Positions 1 to 8,124 of a DNA stretch of 64,000 nucleotides are shown here, piece by piece. Under the pieces are notes generated by a model. The model was not told the DNA's origin. It ran no database searches and saw only the letters and a list, made by a program, of their open reading frames with translations. The stretch spans positions 1 to 64,000 of the forward strand of contig JBAXJB010000005.1 of NCBI GenBank assembly GCA_037138055.1, read 5' to 3'. The position numbers and the translations under genes were made by a program. Positions within the stretch are counted from its first letter, which is position 1. Every line of letters begins with the position of its first letter. The stretch comes from CAITNM01 sp037138055. GTDB lineage: Bacteria > Pseudomonadota > Alphaproteobacteria > Paracaedibacterales > CAITNM01.

Positions 1-1073
1 CCGGCTGCACCACCGGAATCTCCTCCACCAGACGCAGCGGCTGAACTTGAATCACCCTCGTTTGCTACGCCGCCAACTCCTTTTTTTTTCAAACCCTCAA
101 GGTTCGCCAAAAGCTTGCCCGCTTGATTCACTTGATTAGCCCGCTTTTGATCAACCCCAAGCAAGCTCATCGTCGATTGAGTTAGCGCTTCTTGATCACC
201 ACTTGCCAATGCTTTGACCGCGCTTAAAGCATTTTGACTTTCTGGTGGCAATACACTTTCTAAGCCATTTTGCTGAATATTATCTAATGTATTAAGAACA
301 TCAGCCTGAGAATCTGGCTGTGGATCTTCTTTTTTTGAATCATCTTGACTAGAAGTGCCATTATCTGCTTCTTGTGCCTGACCCTCTACAGAATCTACTT
401 GTGATTGCTCCTCTTCCTCAGGAATTTTATCTTCTGGTTTTGTCAAATCAGCATCATCAGGACTATCTGCTTCATGTTCATCCTGTTCGGAAAGATCTTC
501 GTCATCTTCAGAAGGGCGATTGCTATATATATGCACATCGATTTTTGGATTAAGGGTATAATCCATTGTCGCCATATCCTTACCTTCTAAACGGCCGTCT
601 GTACCATATTTGTAAAGAGTATTGCTGTATTTAGTGATTTTTAATTCAACTAAAAGCCAATCCAACATTGGCTCTAGCTGTTGCACATAGCATTGTTCGT
701 ATTCAATTTCTTGAAGTTTACCAATCACCCCATTCATTTCAGCGATATTAACAATTGTTATTTTACTAATCGGCATTGATTTGAAAATATGACTTTCCAA
801 TTTGGTTTGCAGGTTACCTCTTGGAATATATAAAATAACGTGACTATGACGTAGAGTATTCGACGATAAAATGTCGGTCTTCGCTGCCATATTTGTACCA
901 CGAGAAGTTCGCGCATAAAATCCACGAAGCGCACAGTAATCCTCAAAACCATGTATGGCTGATTCTGTGTATTCAAGAATTTTTACTGCCCACGTAGGGA
1001 TTTGATTGGGAGAGGAAACACCTGATGAGTTGGCGCCAGAATCCATAGGAATCAAGCGATCAAAGGCTTGCAT
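1..1073 (-). CDS. Partial protein, possible Hcp-like (T6SS tube) domain with acidic tail
   Basis: An open frame runs leftward out of the window from ATG at 1073 (about 357 codons, no stop seen). A TTG 11 codons upstream (1106) could also be the start; an in-frame TAA lies just above it. Residues 1-175 look like a compact beta-rich domain, with RHSHVILYIPRG, ISKITIVNIAEMNG and YKYGTDGRLEG segments whose spacing recalls Hcp/TssD tube proteins of type VI secretion systems. Residues about 185-255 are very acidic and Gln/Ser-rich, so probably disordered. After a short helical part the visible end is Gly/Ser/Ala-rich. Hcp proteins are usually only about 160-170 residues, so the long tail would be unusual. 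The Hcp assignment is my pattern reading, not a search result. No other secretion genes are visible because the window ends here. Confidence 0.75.
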   Translation of the reverse strand, partial: MQAFDRLIPMDSGANSSGVSSPNQIPTWAVKILEYTESAIHGFEDYCALRGFYARTSRGTNMAAKTDILSSNTLRHSHVILYIPRGNLQTKLESHIFKSMPISKITIVNIAEMNGVIGKLQEIEYEQCYVQQLEPMLDWLLVELKITKYSNTLYKYGTDGRLEGKDMATMDYTLNPKIDVHIYSNRPSEDDEDLSEQDEHEADSPDDADLTKPEDKIPEEEEQSQVDSVEGQAQEADNGTSSQDDSKKEDPQPDSQADVLNTLDNIQQNGLESVLPPESQNALSAVKALASGDQEALTQSTMSLLGVDQKRANQVNQAGKLLANLEGLKKKGVGGVANEGDSSSAAASGGGDSGGAA

Positions 1074-1261
1074 GAATTCTATAAGGTTTGATTTAGAGTC
1101 TGCCAAAATTTTTGAATTACATTTTTCTTAAATTGTAAGGAATATCTACCAAAACTCAAAGCAATTAACGCATAAAATTTATGAAACCACTTCCGTCTAG
1201 TATTCCTATAGCTTATAGACAATAAGAAACTAGAGTAGCGGTCCATCCATATTATGCTGTA

Positions 1262-1924
1262 TTATGCAGTACGTTTTTTCAAAACGTTCGTAATTCGTAA
1301 TTCTATGTAATTATCTACATGACCAATCATTTCTTCCAAGCTTTCGCTATAAAAATGATCTGTATTTTTTAATACTTGGTAATCAATAGCAATGCCTTTT
1401 TGGCTACGTAATTTTTGTACCAAGGCATCAGTATACTGGTATGGCACTACGGCATCTTGCTCACCGTGAATAATCTGACCAGAAACAGGGCATGGTGCCA
1501 AAAAGTTAAAGTCGTACATGTTTGTTGGTGGACTAAGGGCAATAAAGCCATCAAGCTCAGGGCGACGCATTAATAACTGCATAGCGATCCAAGCACCAAA
1601 AGAAAAGCCAGCAACCCAAAAACTATTTACTTGTGGATGAGTTGATTGCAACCAATCCATAGCTGCTGCTGCGTCAGCTAATTCGCCTTCTCCATTATCA
1701 TATGCACCTTCTGAGCGTCCCACCCCACGAAAATTAAAACGAAGAGTTGAAAATCCTTTTTTAGCGAATGTTTGACACAAAGAATAAACAACTCGATTAT
1801 TCATAGTCCCACCATGCTTTGGATGAGGATGTAGTATCAGCGCAACAGGGGATGAAGCCAATGGACCGGCAGTATATCGACCTTCAACACGTCCCGCAGG
1901 ACCAGTAAAAATTACTTCAGGCAT
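1262..1924 (-). CDS. Alpha/beta hydrolase, COG2945-type
   Basis: A 220-residue soluble hydrolase. It has an early LHPHPKHGGTMNN segment (oxyanion side), the nucleophile elbow GFSFGA with Ser108, a likely acid Asp157 in HGEQDAVVPY and His190 in TDHF. This matches small cytoplasmic hydrolases of the COG2945 group, common in Alphaproteobacteria, whose substrates are mostly unknown. It is divergent from the isc operon across a 163-base gap. Family is clear; function beyond esterase-like hydrolysis is not. Confidence 0.9.
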   Translation of the reverse strand: MPEVIFTGPAGRVEGRYTAGPLASSPVALILHPHPKHGGTMNNRVVYSLCQTFAKKGFSTLRFNFRGVGRSEGAYDNGEGELADAAAAMDWLQSTHPQVNSFWVAGFSFGAWIAMQLLMRRPELDGFIALSPPTNMYDFNFLAPCPVSGQIIHGEQDAVVPYQYTDALVQKLRSQKGIAIDYQVLKNTDHFYSESLEEMIGHVDNYIELRITNVLKKRTA

Positions 1925-1997
1925 CTTAAAATAAATTCCTTTCTATATTTTACAAAACGTCAATAAAACAAAATATCCCTAGAAATAAAGCCTTTTA

Positions 1998-2022
1998 AAA
2001 GTTGACTTTTTTAATCAGGTAT
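1998..2022 (+). promoter_or_regulatory. IscR type 1 operator of the isc operon
   Basis: These 25 bases match the E. coli IscR type 1 consensus as I know it (ATASYYGACT-R-WWW-Y-AGTCRRSTAT) at 22 of 25 positions: the GACT core at 2004-2007, a T-rich centre, AATC at 2013-2016 and GGTAT at the end. A -35-like TTGACT (2002-2007) lies inside it, which fits repression by [2Fe-2S]-IscR blocking RNA polymerase. The -10 downstream is weak (TTAAGT or TAAGTT around 2024-2030). The site is 66 bases before iscR, which supports feedback control of the operon. Confidence 0.75.
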
Positions 2023-2087
2023 CTTAAGTTCGACACACAATATCAAAACATCTCGCCTCAAGGTAACATACCAACGGAAATATTGCT

Positions 2088-2555
2088 ATGAAATTAAGCA
2101 CAAAATCCAGATATGCCATTATGGCCATGGTTGATCTTGCTCAGCAAGATAATGGTTCTTGTGTACCTTTATCTTTAATAGCTGAGCGCCAAAGTCTACC
2201 TTTGCAATACCTAGAGCAGCTATTTTCCAAGCTAAGGCGTAGTAATCTTGTTAAAAGTGCACGAGGTATAAATGGTGGGTACGAGTTAGCTCGGGAAGCT
2301 AGCAGCATACGAATATATGATATTATTTTGAGTACTGATGCGCCGGTTAAAGTAACCAGGTGCAATTCTCATGAAGCAAACGGCTGTCATACAAGTGGAA
2401 AGCGTTGTAATTCCCATCATCTGTGGTACGAGCTAGAGCATGTTATGCATGACTATCTTATTCAAGTGAGTTTGGCTGATGTAGCTAGCGGCAATCATCA
2501 TCACCCTATTGTTGTGCTAAACCGTGCAAAAACAGATAACATGGTCGCCGCATGA
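2088..2555 (+). CDS. iscR: Fe-S cluster regulator IscR (Rrf2 family)
   Basis: A 155-residue Rrf2-family winged-helix regulator that senses [2Fe-2S] supply. The N-terminal part (KLSTKSRYAIMAMVDLA, then the GGYELAR wing) is typical. The cluster ligands are visible: Cys92, Cys100, Cys107 and His110. The spacing is slightly longer than in E. coli IscR (92, 98, 104, His107), with extra residues between the cysteines. It is the first gene of the isc operon and its stop overlaps the next start. A near-consensus type 1 operator lies just upstream, so autorepression is likely. Confidence 0.95.
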   Translation: MKLSTKSRYAIMAMVDLAQQDNGSCVPLSLIAERQSLPLQYLEQLFSKLRRSNLVKSARGINGGYELAREASSIRIYDIILSTDAPVKVTRCNSHEANGCHTSGKRCNSHHLWYELEHVMHDYLIQVSLADVASGNHHHPIVVLNRAKTDNMVAA

Positions 2556-3649
2556 TATACCTTGATTATAATGCAACGACCCCAATTACATCTCATGCAC
2601 GGCATGCAATGGTTGAAACATTTGATTGCTTGGGCAATCCATCATCCGTTCATGGCCATGGCAGAAATGCGCGAAAAATTTTAGAAAATGCCCGCACTCA
2701 AGTCGCTGATTATTTTGCAGTTCCTGCACGTAACGTTACGTTTACCAGTGGTGCAACTGAAGCAAATAATATGATTTTAAAAGGCTTTCAGGGAAATATT
2801 TTTGTGTCAGCTGTTGAACATGACAGCGTATTGAATATACGGAAAGACGCAACAATTATTCCGGTAGATGGAAATGGAATTGTTAGGCTTGAAGCGCTTG
2901 ATAACCTTTTAAAAAATTCACCATCAGCCTTAGTTTGCATTCTTGCTGTGAACAATGAAACCGGTGTTATTCAGCCAATTGATGAAATATTACAAATCTG
3001 TAAAAGCCACAATGCCCATTTACATGTGGATGCCGCGCAAGCCGTTGGTAAGATTTCTTTTGACTGGAATAGCCTGCCAAGCTTTAGCATTTCCGCCCAT
3101 AAATTTGGTGGACCCAAAGGAATTGGCGCTATTATTATTAATGGATCACTTCATTTGAAAATTCTTATTGAAGGCGGCGGGCAAGAGCGCAGTTTACGTA
3201 GCGGCACTGAAAATATTATAGGCGCTGTCGGTATGGGCGCAGCTTTAGCAGGCCCTCAGTTTGATTGGAAAACACTACTTCCCTTACAAAAAAAACTTGA
3301 ACACAATATTCTTGAATATTGTCCTGAAGCAACAATTTTTGCAAACTCAGCTACACGCGTGTCTAACACAACATCTGTTGCCATGCCTGGCGTCCAAAGC
3401 GAAGTGCAGCTTATGCACTTTGACCTTAATAACATATCGGTTAGTTCTGGTGCTGCGTGCTCATCAGGGAAAGTAAAGGCTTCCCATGTGTTAAAGGCTA
3501 TGGGCGTGAGTGATGAACTATCGAAATGTGCACTACGCATTAGTTATGGCTGGAACACAACGGAAGAAGATATTAAGCAATGTATTTCTGTTTGGGCATC
3601 TTTATACAATATCCAAACCAAAAAACACAACGAGGCAAACTATGGCTAA
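2552..3649 (+). CDS. Cysteine desulfurase, first paralogue (NifS/IscS-like)
   Basis: PLP enzyme that takes sulfur from cysteine for Fe-S assembly. It has 365 residues: LDYNATTP at the start, PLP-stacking His90, Schiff-base Lys184 in SAHKFGGPKG, and Cys303 in SSGAACSSGK. It is shorter than the second desulfurase and closer to NifS-like proteins that Rickettsiales-type genomes carry beside IscS. Its ATG overlaps the iscR stop by 4 bases and its end overlaps the next start by 8, so the genes are translationally coupled. All catalytic residues are intact, so it is not a decayed copy. Division of labour with the second enzyme is unknown. Confidence 0.93.
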   Translation: MIYLDYNATTPITSHARHAMVETFDCLGNPSSVHGHGRNARKILENARTQVADYFAVPARNVTFTSGATEANNMILKGFQGNIFVSAVEHDSVLNIRKDATIIPVDGNGIVRLEALDNLLKNSPSALVCILAVNNETGVIQPIDEILQICKSHNAHLHVDAAQAVGKISFDWNSLPSFSISAHKFGGPKGIGAIIINGSLHLKILIEGGGQERSLRSGTENIIGAVGMGAALAGPQFDWKTLLPLQKKLEHNILEYCPEATIFANSATRVSNTTSVAMPGVQSEVQLMHFDLNNISVSSGAACSSGKVKASHVLKAMGVSDELSKCALRISYGWNTTEEDIKQCISVWASLYNIQTKKHNEANYG

Positions 3650-4853
3650 ACAAATTTACCTGGATTATCAGGCAACCACCCCATGTGATGAACGCGTTGT
3701 TGCAAAAATGATTCCCTACTTTACGCAAAATTTTGGCAATCCGCATTCGCGCAATCATTCTTACGGATGGGAAGCGGAAGCTGCTGTTGAACTTGCTCGC
3801 GAACAAATTGCTAACTTAATTAATGCTGATCCACGCGAAATTATTTTCACAAGTGGCGCTACAGAATCAAATAACTTGGCCATAAAAGGCGTTGCAGATT
3901 TTAACAAAGATAAAAAAAACCATATTATCACCTGCGTTACCGAACACAAATGTGTGCTTGATAGCTGCCGTCATTTAGAAGAAAAAGGCTTTAAGGTTAC
4001 CTATTTACCCGTGCAACAAAACGGATTAGTAGATCTGAATGTATTAAAAAATGCCATTACAGATCAAACTATTTTGGTTTCGATTATGATGGTAAATAAT
4101 GAAATAGGGGTCATTCAGCCAATTGCTGAAATAGGAAAAATCTGTCGTGAACATGGTGTTTATTTTCACACCGATGCAGCACAAGCAACTGGAAAAATTC
4201 CTATTGATGTTGAAGCTATGAACATTGATCTTTTAAGCATTTCTGGACACAAAATTTATGGCCCCAAGGGAATTGGTGCGTTATTTGTGCGCCGCAAACC
4301 ACGCGTTCGTTTGAATGCTATGATTACCGGTGGCGGTCAAGAACGGGGAATGCGCTCAGGCACCCTGCCCACCCCTTTGTGTGTAGGACTAGGTGAAGCA
4401 TGCGCTATTGCTAAAACTGAAATGCAAAGTGAAGAAGAGCGAATCAAAAAATTATTCGATCGCTTATACAGCGGACTTCAGAAAAATCTTGATCAAATAT
4501 ATTTAAACGGTGACCCTGCGCAGCGTATTCCTGGAAATTTGAATATCAGCTTTGCGTATGTTGAAGGCGAAGGTTTAATGATGGGCATTAAAGATTTAGC
4601 GGTTTCGTCTGGCTCCGCTTGCACTTCTGCTTCTCTAGAACCATCTTATGTTTTACGTGCTCTAGGCGTTGAAGAAGAATTAGCCCACACATCACTTCGC
4701 CTTGGTATTGGACGCTTTACAACCGAAGCTGAAATTGATCAAGCAATTGATTCAATTACCGCATCAGTTAATAAACTACGCGCCATGAGCCCACTTTGGG
4801 ATATGGCACAAGAAGGCATTGATATAAAATCCATCCAATGGGCAGCACATTAA
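3642..4853 (+). CDS. iscS: Cysteine desulfurase IscS
   Basis: The main desulfurase, 403 residues. It has YLDYQATTPCD near the N-terminus, His102, Schiff-base Lys204 in SGHKIYGPKG and the mobile-loop Cys327 in SSGSACTSASLEPSYVL, all at about the E. coli IscS positions. It passes persulfide sulfur to IscU. The frame is open further upstream (to 3510), but ATG 3642 fits the conserved N-terminus and lies behind a GAGG-like site. The start overlaps the stop of the first desulfurase by 8 bases. Confidence 0.97.
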   Translation: MAKQIYLDYQATTPCDERVVAKMIPYFTQNFGNPHSRNHSYGWEAEAAVELAREQIANLINADPREIIFTSGATESNNLAIKGVADFNKDKKNHIITCVTEHKCVLDSCRHLEEKGFKVTYLPVQQNGLVDLNVLKNAITDQTILVSIMMVNNEIGVIQPIAEIGKICREHGVYFHTDAAQATGKIPIDVEAMNIDLLSISGHKIYGPKGIGALFVRRKPRVRLNAMITGGGQERGMRSGTLPTPLCVGLGEACAIAKTEMQSEEERIKKLFDRLYSGLQKNLDQIYLNGDPAQRIPGNLNISFAYVEGEGLMMGIKDLAVSSGSACTSASLEPSYVLRALGVEEELAHTSLRLGIGRFTTEAEIDQAIDSITASVNKLRAMSPLWDMAQEGIDIKSIQWAAH

Positions 4854-4864
4854 GGAGAAAAATT

Positions 4865-5245
4865 ATGGCGTACAGTGAAAAAGTTATTGAACATTTTGAA
4901 AATCCTAAGAACGTAGGTTCAATGGATAAAACCAGTAAAAATGTTGGAACAGGCCTTGTGGGCGCACCTGCATGCGGAGACGTCATGCAACTTCAAATTG
5001 CTGTAAACGATGATGGCACAATTTCTGATGCAAAGTTTAAAACTTTCGGATGCGGCTCAGCCATTGCATCGTCATCTCTTGTCACTGAATGGATCAAAGG
5101 TAAATCAATTGATGAAGCATCCACTATAAAAAATACGCAAATTGCTTCCCATTTAGCATTGCCTCCTGTAAAAATTCATTGCTCAATTTTGGCTGAAGAT
5201 GCAATTAAAGCTGCAATTGCAGATTTTAAAGCAAAACAGAAATAA
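4865..5245 (+). CDS. iscU: Fe-S cluster scaffold IscU
   Basis: A 126-residue scaffold on which [2Fe-2S] clusters are built. The ligands Cys37, Asp39, Cys63 and Cys106 with neighbouring His105 are all present. LPPVK at 99-103 is the motif recognised by the HscA chaperone, which fits the hscB-hscA genes downstream. The start was placed at 4865 because AAGGAGAAA lies just before it, although the frame is open 9 codons further up. Confidence 0.97.
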   Translation: MAYSEKVIEHFENPKNVGSMDKTSKNVGTGLVGAPACGDVMQLQIAVNDDGTISDAKFKTFGCGSAIASSSLVTEWIKGKSIDEASTIKNTQIASHLALPPVKIHCSILAEDAIKAAIADFKAKQK

Positions 5246-5252
5246 TAAGTCT

Positions 5253-5585
5253 ATGCGCCAAGCAATCACCATCTCTGAGGCAGCACTTGAACAAGTTCGT
5301 GCTCTTTTGCAAAAACGCGAGAAACCTAGCGTTGGCATTCGTGTAGGCTTAAAGACTAAAGGGTGCAATGGTCTAGCTTACAGTATTGAATACGCTGATG
5401 ATAAACATGCATTAGATGAATGTATTGTGGTTGACGACGTTACAATTCTCATTGATCCTAAGGCCATTATGTTTTTGATAGGAACAGAAATGGATTTTGT
5501 AACCGATAAATTTCAGTCAGGATTTGTGTTTAATAACCCAAATGAAAAAGGTCGTTGCGGCTGCGGAAAATCGTTTCATGTATAA
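5253..5585 (+). CDS. iscA: A-type Fe-S carrier IscA
   Basis: A 110-residue HesB/IscA carrier protein. The three conserved cysteines are Cys38 (KGCNGLAY), Cys102 and Cys104 (RCGCGKSF near the C-terminus). It moves or stores Fe-S clusters between scaffold and apo-proteins. It follows iscU by 7 bases. The start at 5253 matches the family N-terminus (AITISEAAL); the upstream extension of the frame would run into iscU. Confidence 0.96.
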   Translation: MRQAITISEAALEQVRALLQKREKPSVGIRVGLKTKGCNGLAYSIEYADDKHALDECIVVDDVTILIDPKAIMFLIGTEMDFVTDKFQSGFVFNNPNEKGRCGCGKSFHV

Positions 5586-6042
5586 AAATCCATTCGAACT
5601 TTTTGGACTACCCATTAGCATTTATGTACACCAAGCAACCCTTGATGAACGCTACGTTGAAATGATGAAAGATCTGCATCCAGATAAATTTAATGGCGAA
5701 GATGCATTCATGAAAAAAAGCGCTGAACAAATTTCTGCATACGCTAATGAAGCGTATCAAATTCTAAGATCACCCTTAAAATGTGCCGATACCGCCATAA
5801 AAGCTAAGGACTGGAAATTACCAAATGAAGAAACAACGAATGACTCAATTCTTCTAATGGAAATGATGGAACTTCAAGACATGGTAAAATCAGGTCACGA
5901 TCTTAGGCCATTTTATCAGGACGCACTTATTCAGTTTGAATCAGCGCTGCAGGAAGATGCTGAAACAAAAACACTGACAGCTTATGCCAGGCTTAAATTT
6001 TTAGCACGACTCTTAGGAAGCATTGATGCTACTGCAAATTAG
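5578..6042 (+). CDS. hscB: J-type co-chaperone HscB
   Basis: A 154-residue J-domain protein that delivers IscU to HscA and stimulates its ATPase. It begins NPFELFGLP and carries HPD at 34-36 in LHPDKF. The C-terminal helical region (from about residue 80) is the IscU-binding part in the family. The ATG overlaps the iscA stop by 8 bases, and the 3' end overlaps hscA. Confidence 0.94.
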   Translation: MYKNPFELFGLPISIYVHQATLDERYVEMMKDLHPDKFNGEDAFMKKSAEQISAYANEAYQILRSPLKCADTAIKAKDWKLPNEETTNDSILLMEMMELQDMVKSGHDLRPFYQDALIQFESALQEDAETKTLTAYARLKFLARLLGSIDATAN

Positions 6043-7651
6043 CGAACCAAACACAGGCACTATAAAGCCAGAAATAACATCACAAGCCATCGGTATTGAT
6101 TTGGGCACAACTAATTCTGTTGTGGCCATTTGGAAAGATGGAAAGCCACAAGTTTTAGTAGATGACTTGGGTCCGTTATTTATACCATCGGTGATTAGCA
6201 CCCCAACAGGTGATTTACATTCTACCAAACGAATGATGCATGAACCTACATCCATAATTTCTGGCGAACACACTGCCTTAACTGCCGCTCAAGACATTTT
6301 AAAACGTTTAAAAAATCGCGCGGAAAAAGCTTTAGTTTGTGAAGTTCAACAAGCTGTGATTACTGTTCCTGCGTACTTTGACGATACAGCGCGTCAAGCC
6401 ACAAAAGATGCCGCAGCTTTAGCAGGCCTTGAAGTTTTGCGTTTAATTAATGAACCAACTGCAGCAGCACTAGCCTATGGTCTTGATACAGGAAAAGAAG
6501 GAATTTTTGCCGTTTATGACCTAGGCGGTGGTACTTTTGATGTATCAATTTTAGCTATGCGCAAAGGCGTTTTTCAAGTGCTTGCAACCGGAGGACACAC
6601 ATCATTAGGTGGTGACGATATAGACACCATAATTACAAAACATTTTGGTTGGGATGATCACTTAAAAGCGCGTAGCGCTAAGGAAACTCTTGCTCATGGA
6701 TTAAACGAAAAAGTACTGAGTGATCTGTGTCAGCCGCTTATCAAACAAACGCTATCTATTTGCGACCAAGCTATTAAAGATGCAAGCATTACTAAAGATC
6801 AAATTGATGGAGTTATTTTAGTTGGTGGATCAACCAAACTAAATGCCGTTAGAACATCTGTTAAAGAATTCTTTGAACAAGAGCCGCTTACCAATCTTGA
6901 CCCAGATTGTGTCGTTGCATACGGCGCAGCACTGCAAGCTCATCAATTAACTTTTGGCACCGACACCCTACTTCTGGATGTTATTCCCATTTCATTGGGC
7001 ATTGAAACCATGGGAGGCATTGTTGAAGTGCTCATTCCTCGGAATAGCCCTATTCCTATTCGCATGGCTCAAGATTTTACAACATACGAAAATGGGCAAA
7101 CAGCTATAAGCATTCATGTGGTCCAAGGAGAGAGAGAATTTGTAAAAGACTGTCGCTCTTTAGGACAGTTCACCTTAACTGGTATTCCCCCAATGCTTGC
7201 TGGTGCTGCACGTATCCGCCTAACATTCAGTGTCGATGCTGATGGCCTATTAACTGTAAGTGCTAAAGAGCAAGAAACTGGCATTATTCAACAAGTAGAA
7301 GTGAAACCTTCTTATGGATTAAGCGCTGAAGATTATGCAACCATGCTAAGACAAAGTTATGAACACGGAGAAGAAGATCTTAATAACAGATTATTGATTG
7401 CAGCTAAAATAAAAGCAGAGCAACTGATAGCTCAGCTTGAAAGTGCTCTAAATTTAGATGCTCACCTTCTTGACGAAGACCAGATAAATGCTTTAAAAGT
7501 TTGTGTTCGGGATGTAAAACAAAAGCTTAGCATTCAGGATTGTTCGTCAATCCAAAAAGCATGTGATGATCTAGCTTTATTAGCGCAACCGTTTGCTGAA
7601 AAGCGTATTGCACATGCCATAAAACAAAAATTTCAACACCAAACTATATAG
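6026..7651 (+). CDS. hscA: Hsp70-type chaperone HscA, shortened ATPase domain
   Basis: Specialised Hsp70 that remodels IscU. It starts LLQISEPNTG as HscA does, followed by GIDLGTTNSVV, VPAYFDDTARQ, NEPTAAALAYG, DLGGGTFDVS and a substrate-binding domain with PISLGIETMGG and GEREFVKDCRSLG. At 541 residues it is about 75 shorter than E. coli HscA. By eye the loss is in two places of the nucleotide domain: about 40 residues before AVITVPAYFDD and a block after SLGGDD. The start could be TTG 6023 or ATG 6026; both overlap hscB. Confidence 0.93.
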   Translation: MLLQISEPNTGTIKPEITSQAIGIDLGTTNSVVAIWKDGKPQVLVDDLGPLFIPSVISTPTGDLHSTKRMMHEPTSIISGEHTALTAAQDILKRLKNRAEKALVCEVQQAVITVPAYFDDTARQATKDAAALAGLEVLRLINEPTAAALAYGLDTGKEGIFAVYDLGGGTFDVSILAMRKGVFQVLATGGHTSLGGDDIDTIITKHFGWDDHLKARSAKETLAHGLNEKVLSDLCQPLIKQTLSICDQAIKDASITKDQIDGVILVGGSTKLNAVRTSVKEFFEQEPLTNLDPDCVVAYGAALQAHQLTFGTDTLLLDVIPISLGIETMGGIVEVLIPRNSPIPIRMAQDFTTYENGQTAISIHVVQGEREFVKDCRSLGQFTLTGIPPMLAGAARIRLTFSVDADGLLTVSAKEQETGIIQQVEVKPSYGLSAEDYATMLRQSYEHGEEDLNNRLLIAAKIKAEQLIAQLESALNLDAHLLDEDQINALKVCVRDVKQKLSIQDCSSIQKACDDLALLAQPFAEKRIAHAIKQKFQHQTI

Positions 7652-7663
7652 TTAAGGAACTTT

Positions 7664-7993
7664 ATGCCATCCATTCATTTTATCAAGCCAGACGGTGAAA
7701 AAATAACTGTTGATGCTCCTCTTGGTCTTTCTGTTTTGGAAATTGCCCATCGCAATAGCATTGATCTAGAAGGAGCATGCGAAGGCTCATTAGCTTGTTC
7801 AACCTGCCATGTAGTGGTAGATGAACCATGGTTTGAAGTTTTACCTGCAGCCACTGAAGATGAAGAAGACATGCTAGATTTAGCATTTGGCTTAACCCAC
7901 ACTTCACGCCTTGGTTGTCAGATTATTATAACGGAAGAACTAGACGGTCTAACCCTTAAGCTACCAACAGCAACGCGCAACATGATGGTTTAA
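7664..7993 (+). CDS. fdx: [2Fe-2S] ferredoxin of the Isc system
   Basis: A 109-residue adrenodoxin-type ferredoxin giving electrons for cluster assembly. The ligands are Cys39, Cys45, Cys48 and Cys85 (CEGSLACSTC, then RLGCQ). It begins 12 bases after hscA behind AAGGAA and is the last gene of the operon. A short AT-only inverted repeat (7998-8016, 8-base arms, GCT loop) follows but lacks a clean T-run. Confidence 0.96.
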   Translation: MPSIHFIKPDGEKITVDAPLGLSVLEIAHRNSIDLEGACEGSLACSTCHVVVDEPWFEVLPAATEDEEDMLDLAFGLTHTSRLGCQIIITEELDGLTLKLPTATRNMMV

Positions 7994-8029
7994 AATGAAA
8001 AATTTGCTAAATTTTTAAGCACTTCCCCC

Positions 8030-8038
8030 TGTGGATAA
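8030..8038 (-). promoter_or_regulatory. DnaA box upstream of dnaA
   Basis: The plus strand reads TGTGGATAA, the exact complement of the DnaA box TTATCCACA. It sits 15 bases before the candidate dnaA -35, so DnaA autorepression is the simplest reading. I see no second good box in this 131-base gap, so it is not by itself evidence for oriC. Confidence 0.75.
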
Positions 8039-8053
8039 ATTTTGATTTAGGGG

Positions 8054-8082
8054 TTGTATTTTTAGTTTCGCTCTTCTATTTT
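8054..8082 (+). promoter_or_regulatory. Candidate dnaA promoter
   Basis: TTGTAT (8054-8059) and TATTTT (8077-8082) are 17 bases apart, 42 bases before the dnaA ATG. Each hexamer matches consensus at 4 of 6 positions. Sequence-only prediction. Confidence 0.4.
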
Positions 8083-8124
8083 AGTGATTACATTATTCGT
8101 TTTCATTTTATAGGTACACAATAA

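Noticed and set aside
405..590. Plus-strand reading frame of 61 codons
   Set aside because: It is antisense to the large minus-strand gene and has a composition typical of a shadow frame (Phe/Ile-rich).
758..976. Minus-strand reading frame of 72 codons
   Set aside because: It is out of frame within the larger minus-strand gene, which shows coherent domain structure.
1232..1270. Tandem TATTATGCTG/TATTATGCAG repeat at the end of the first hydrolase gene
   Set aside because: Two short copies only, partly coding; no sign of a larger repeat or mobile element.
7994..8124. oriC upstream of dnaA
   Set aside because: Only one DnaA box is present and the gap is just 131 bases. Alphaproteobacterial origins usually lie elsewhere.
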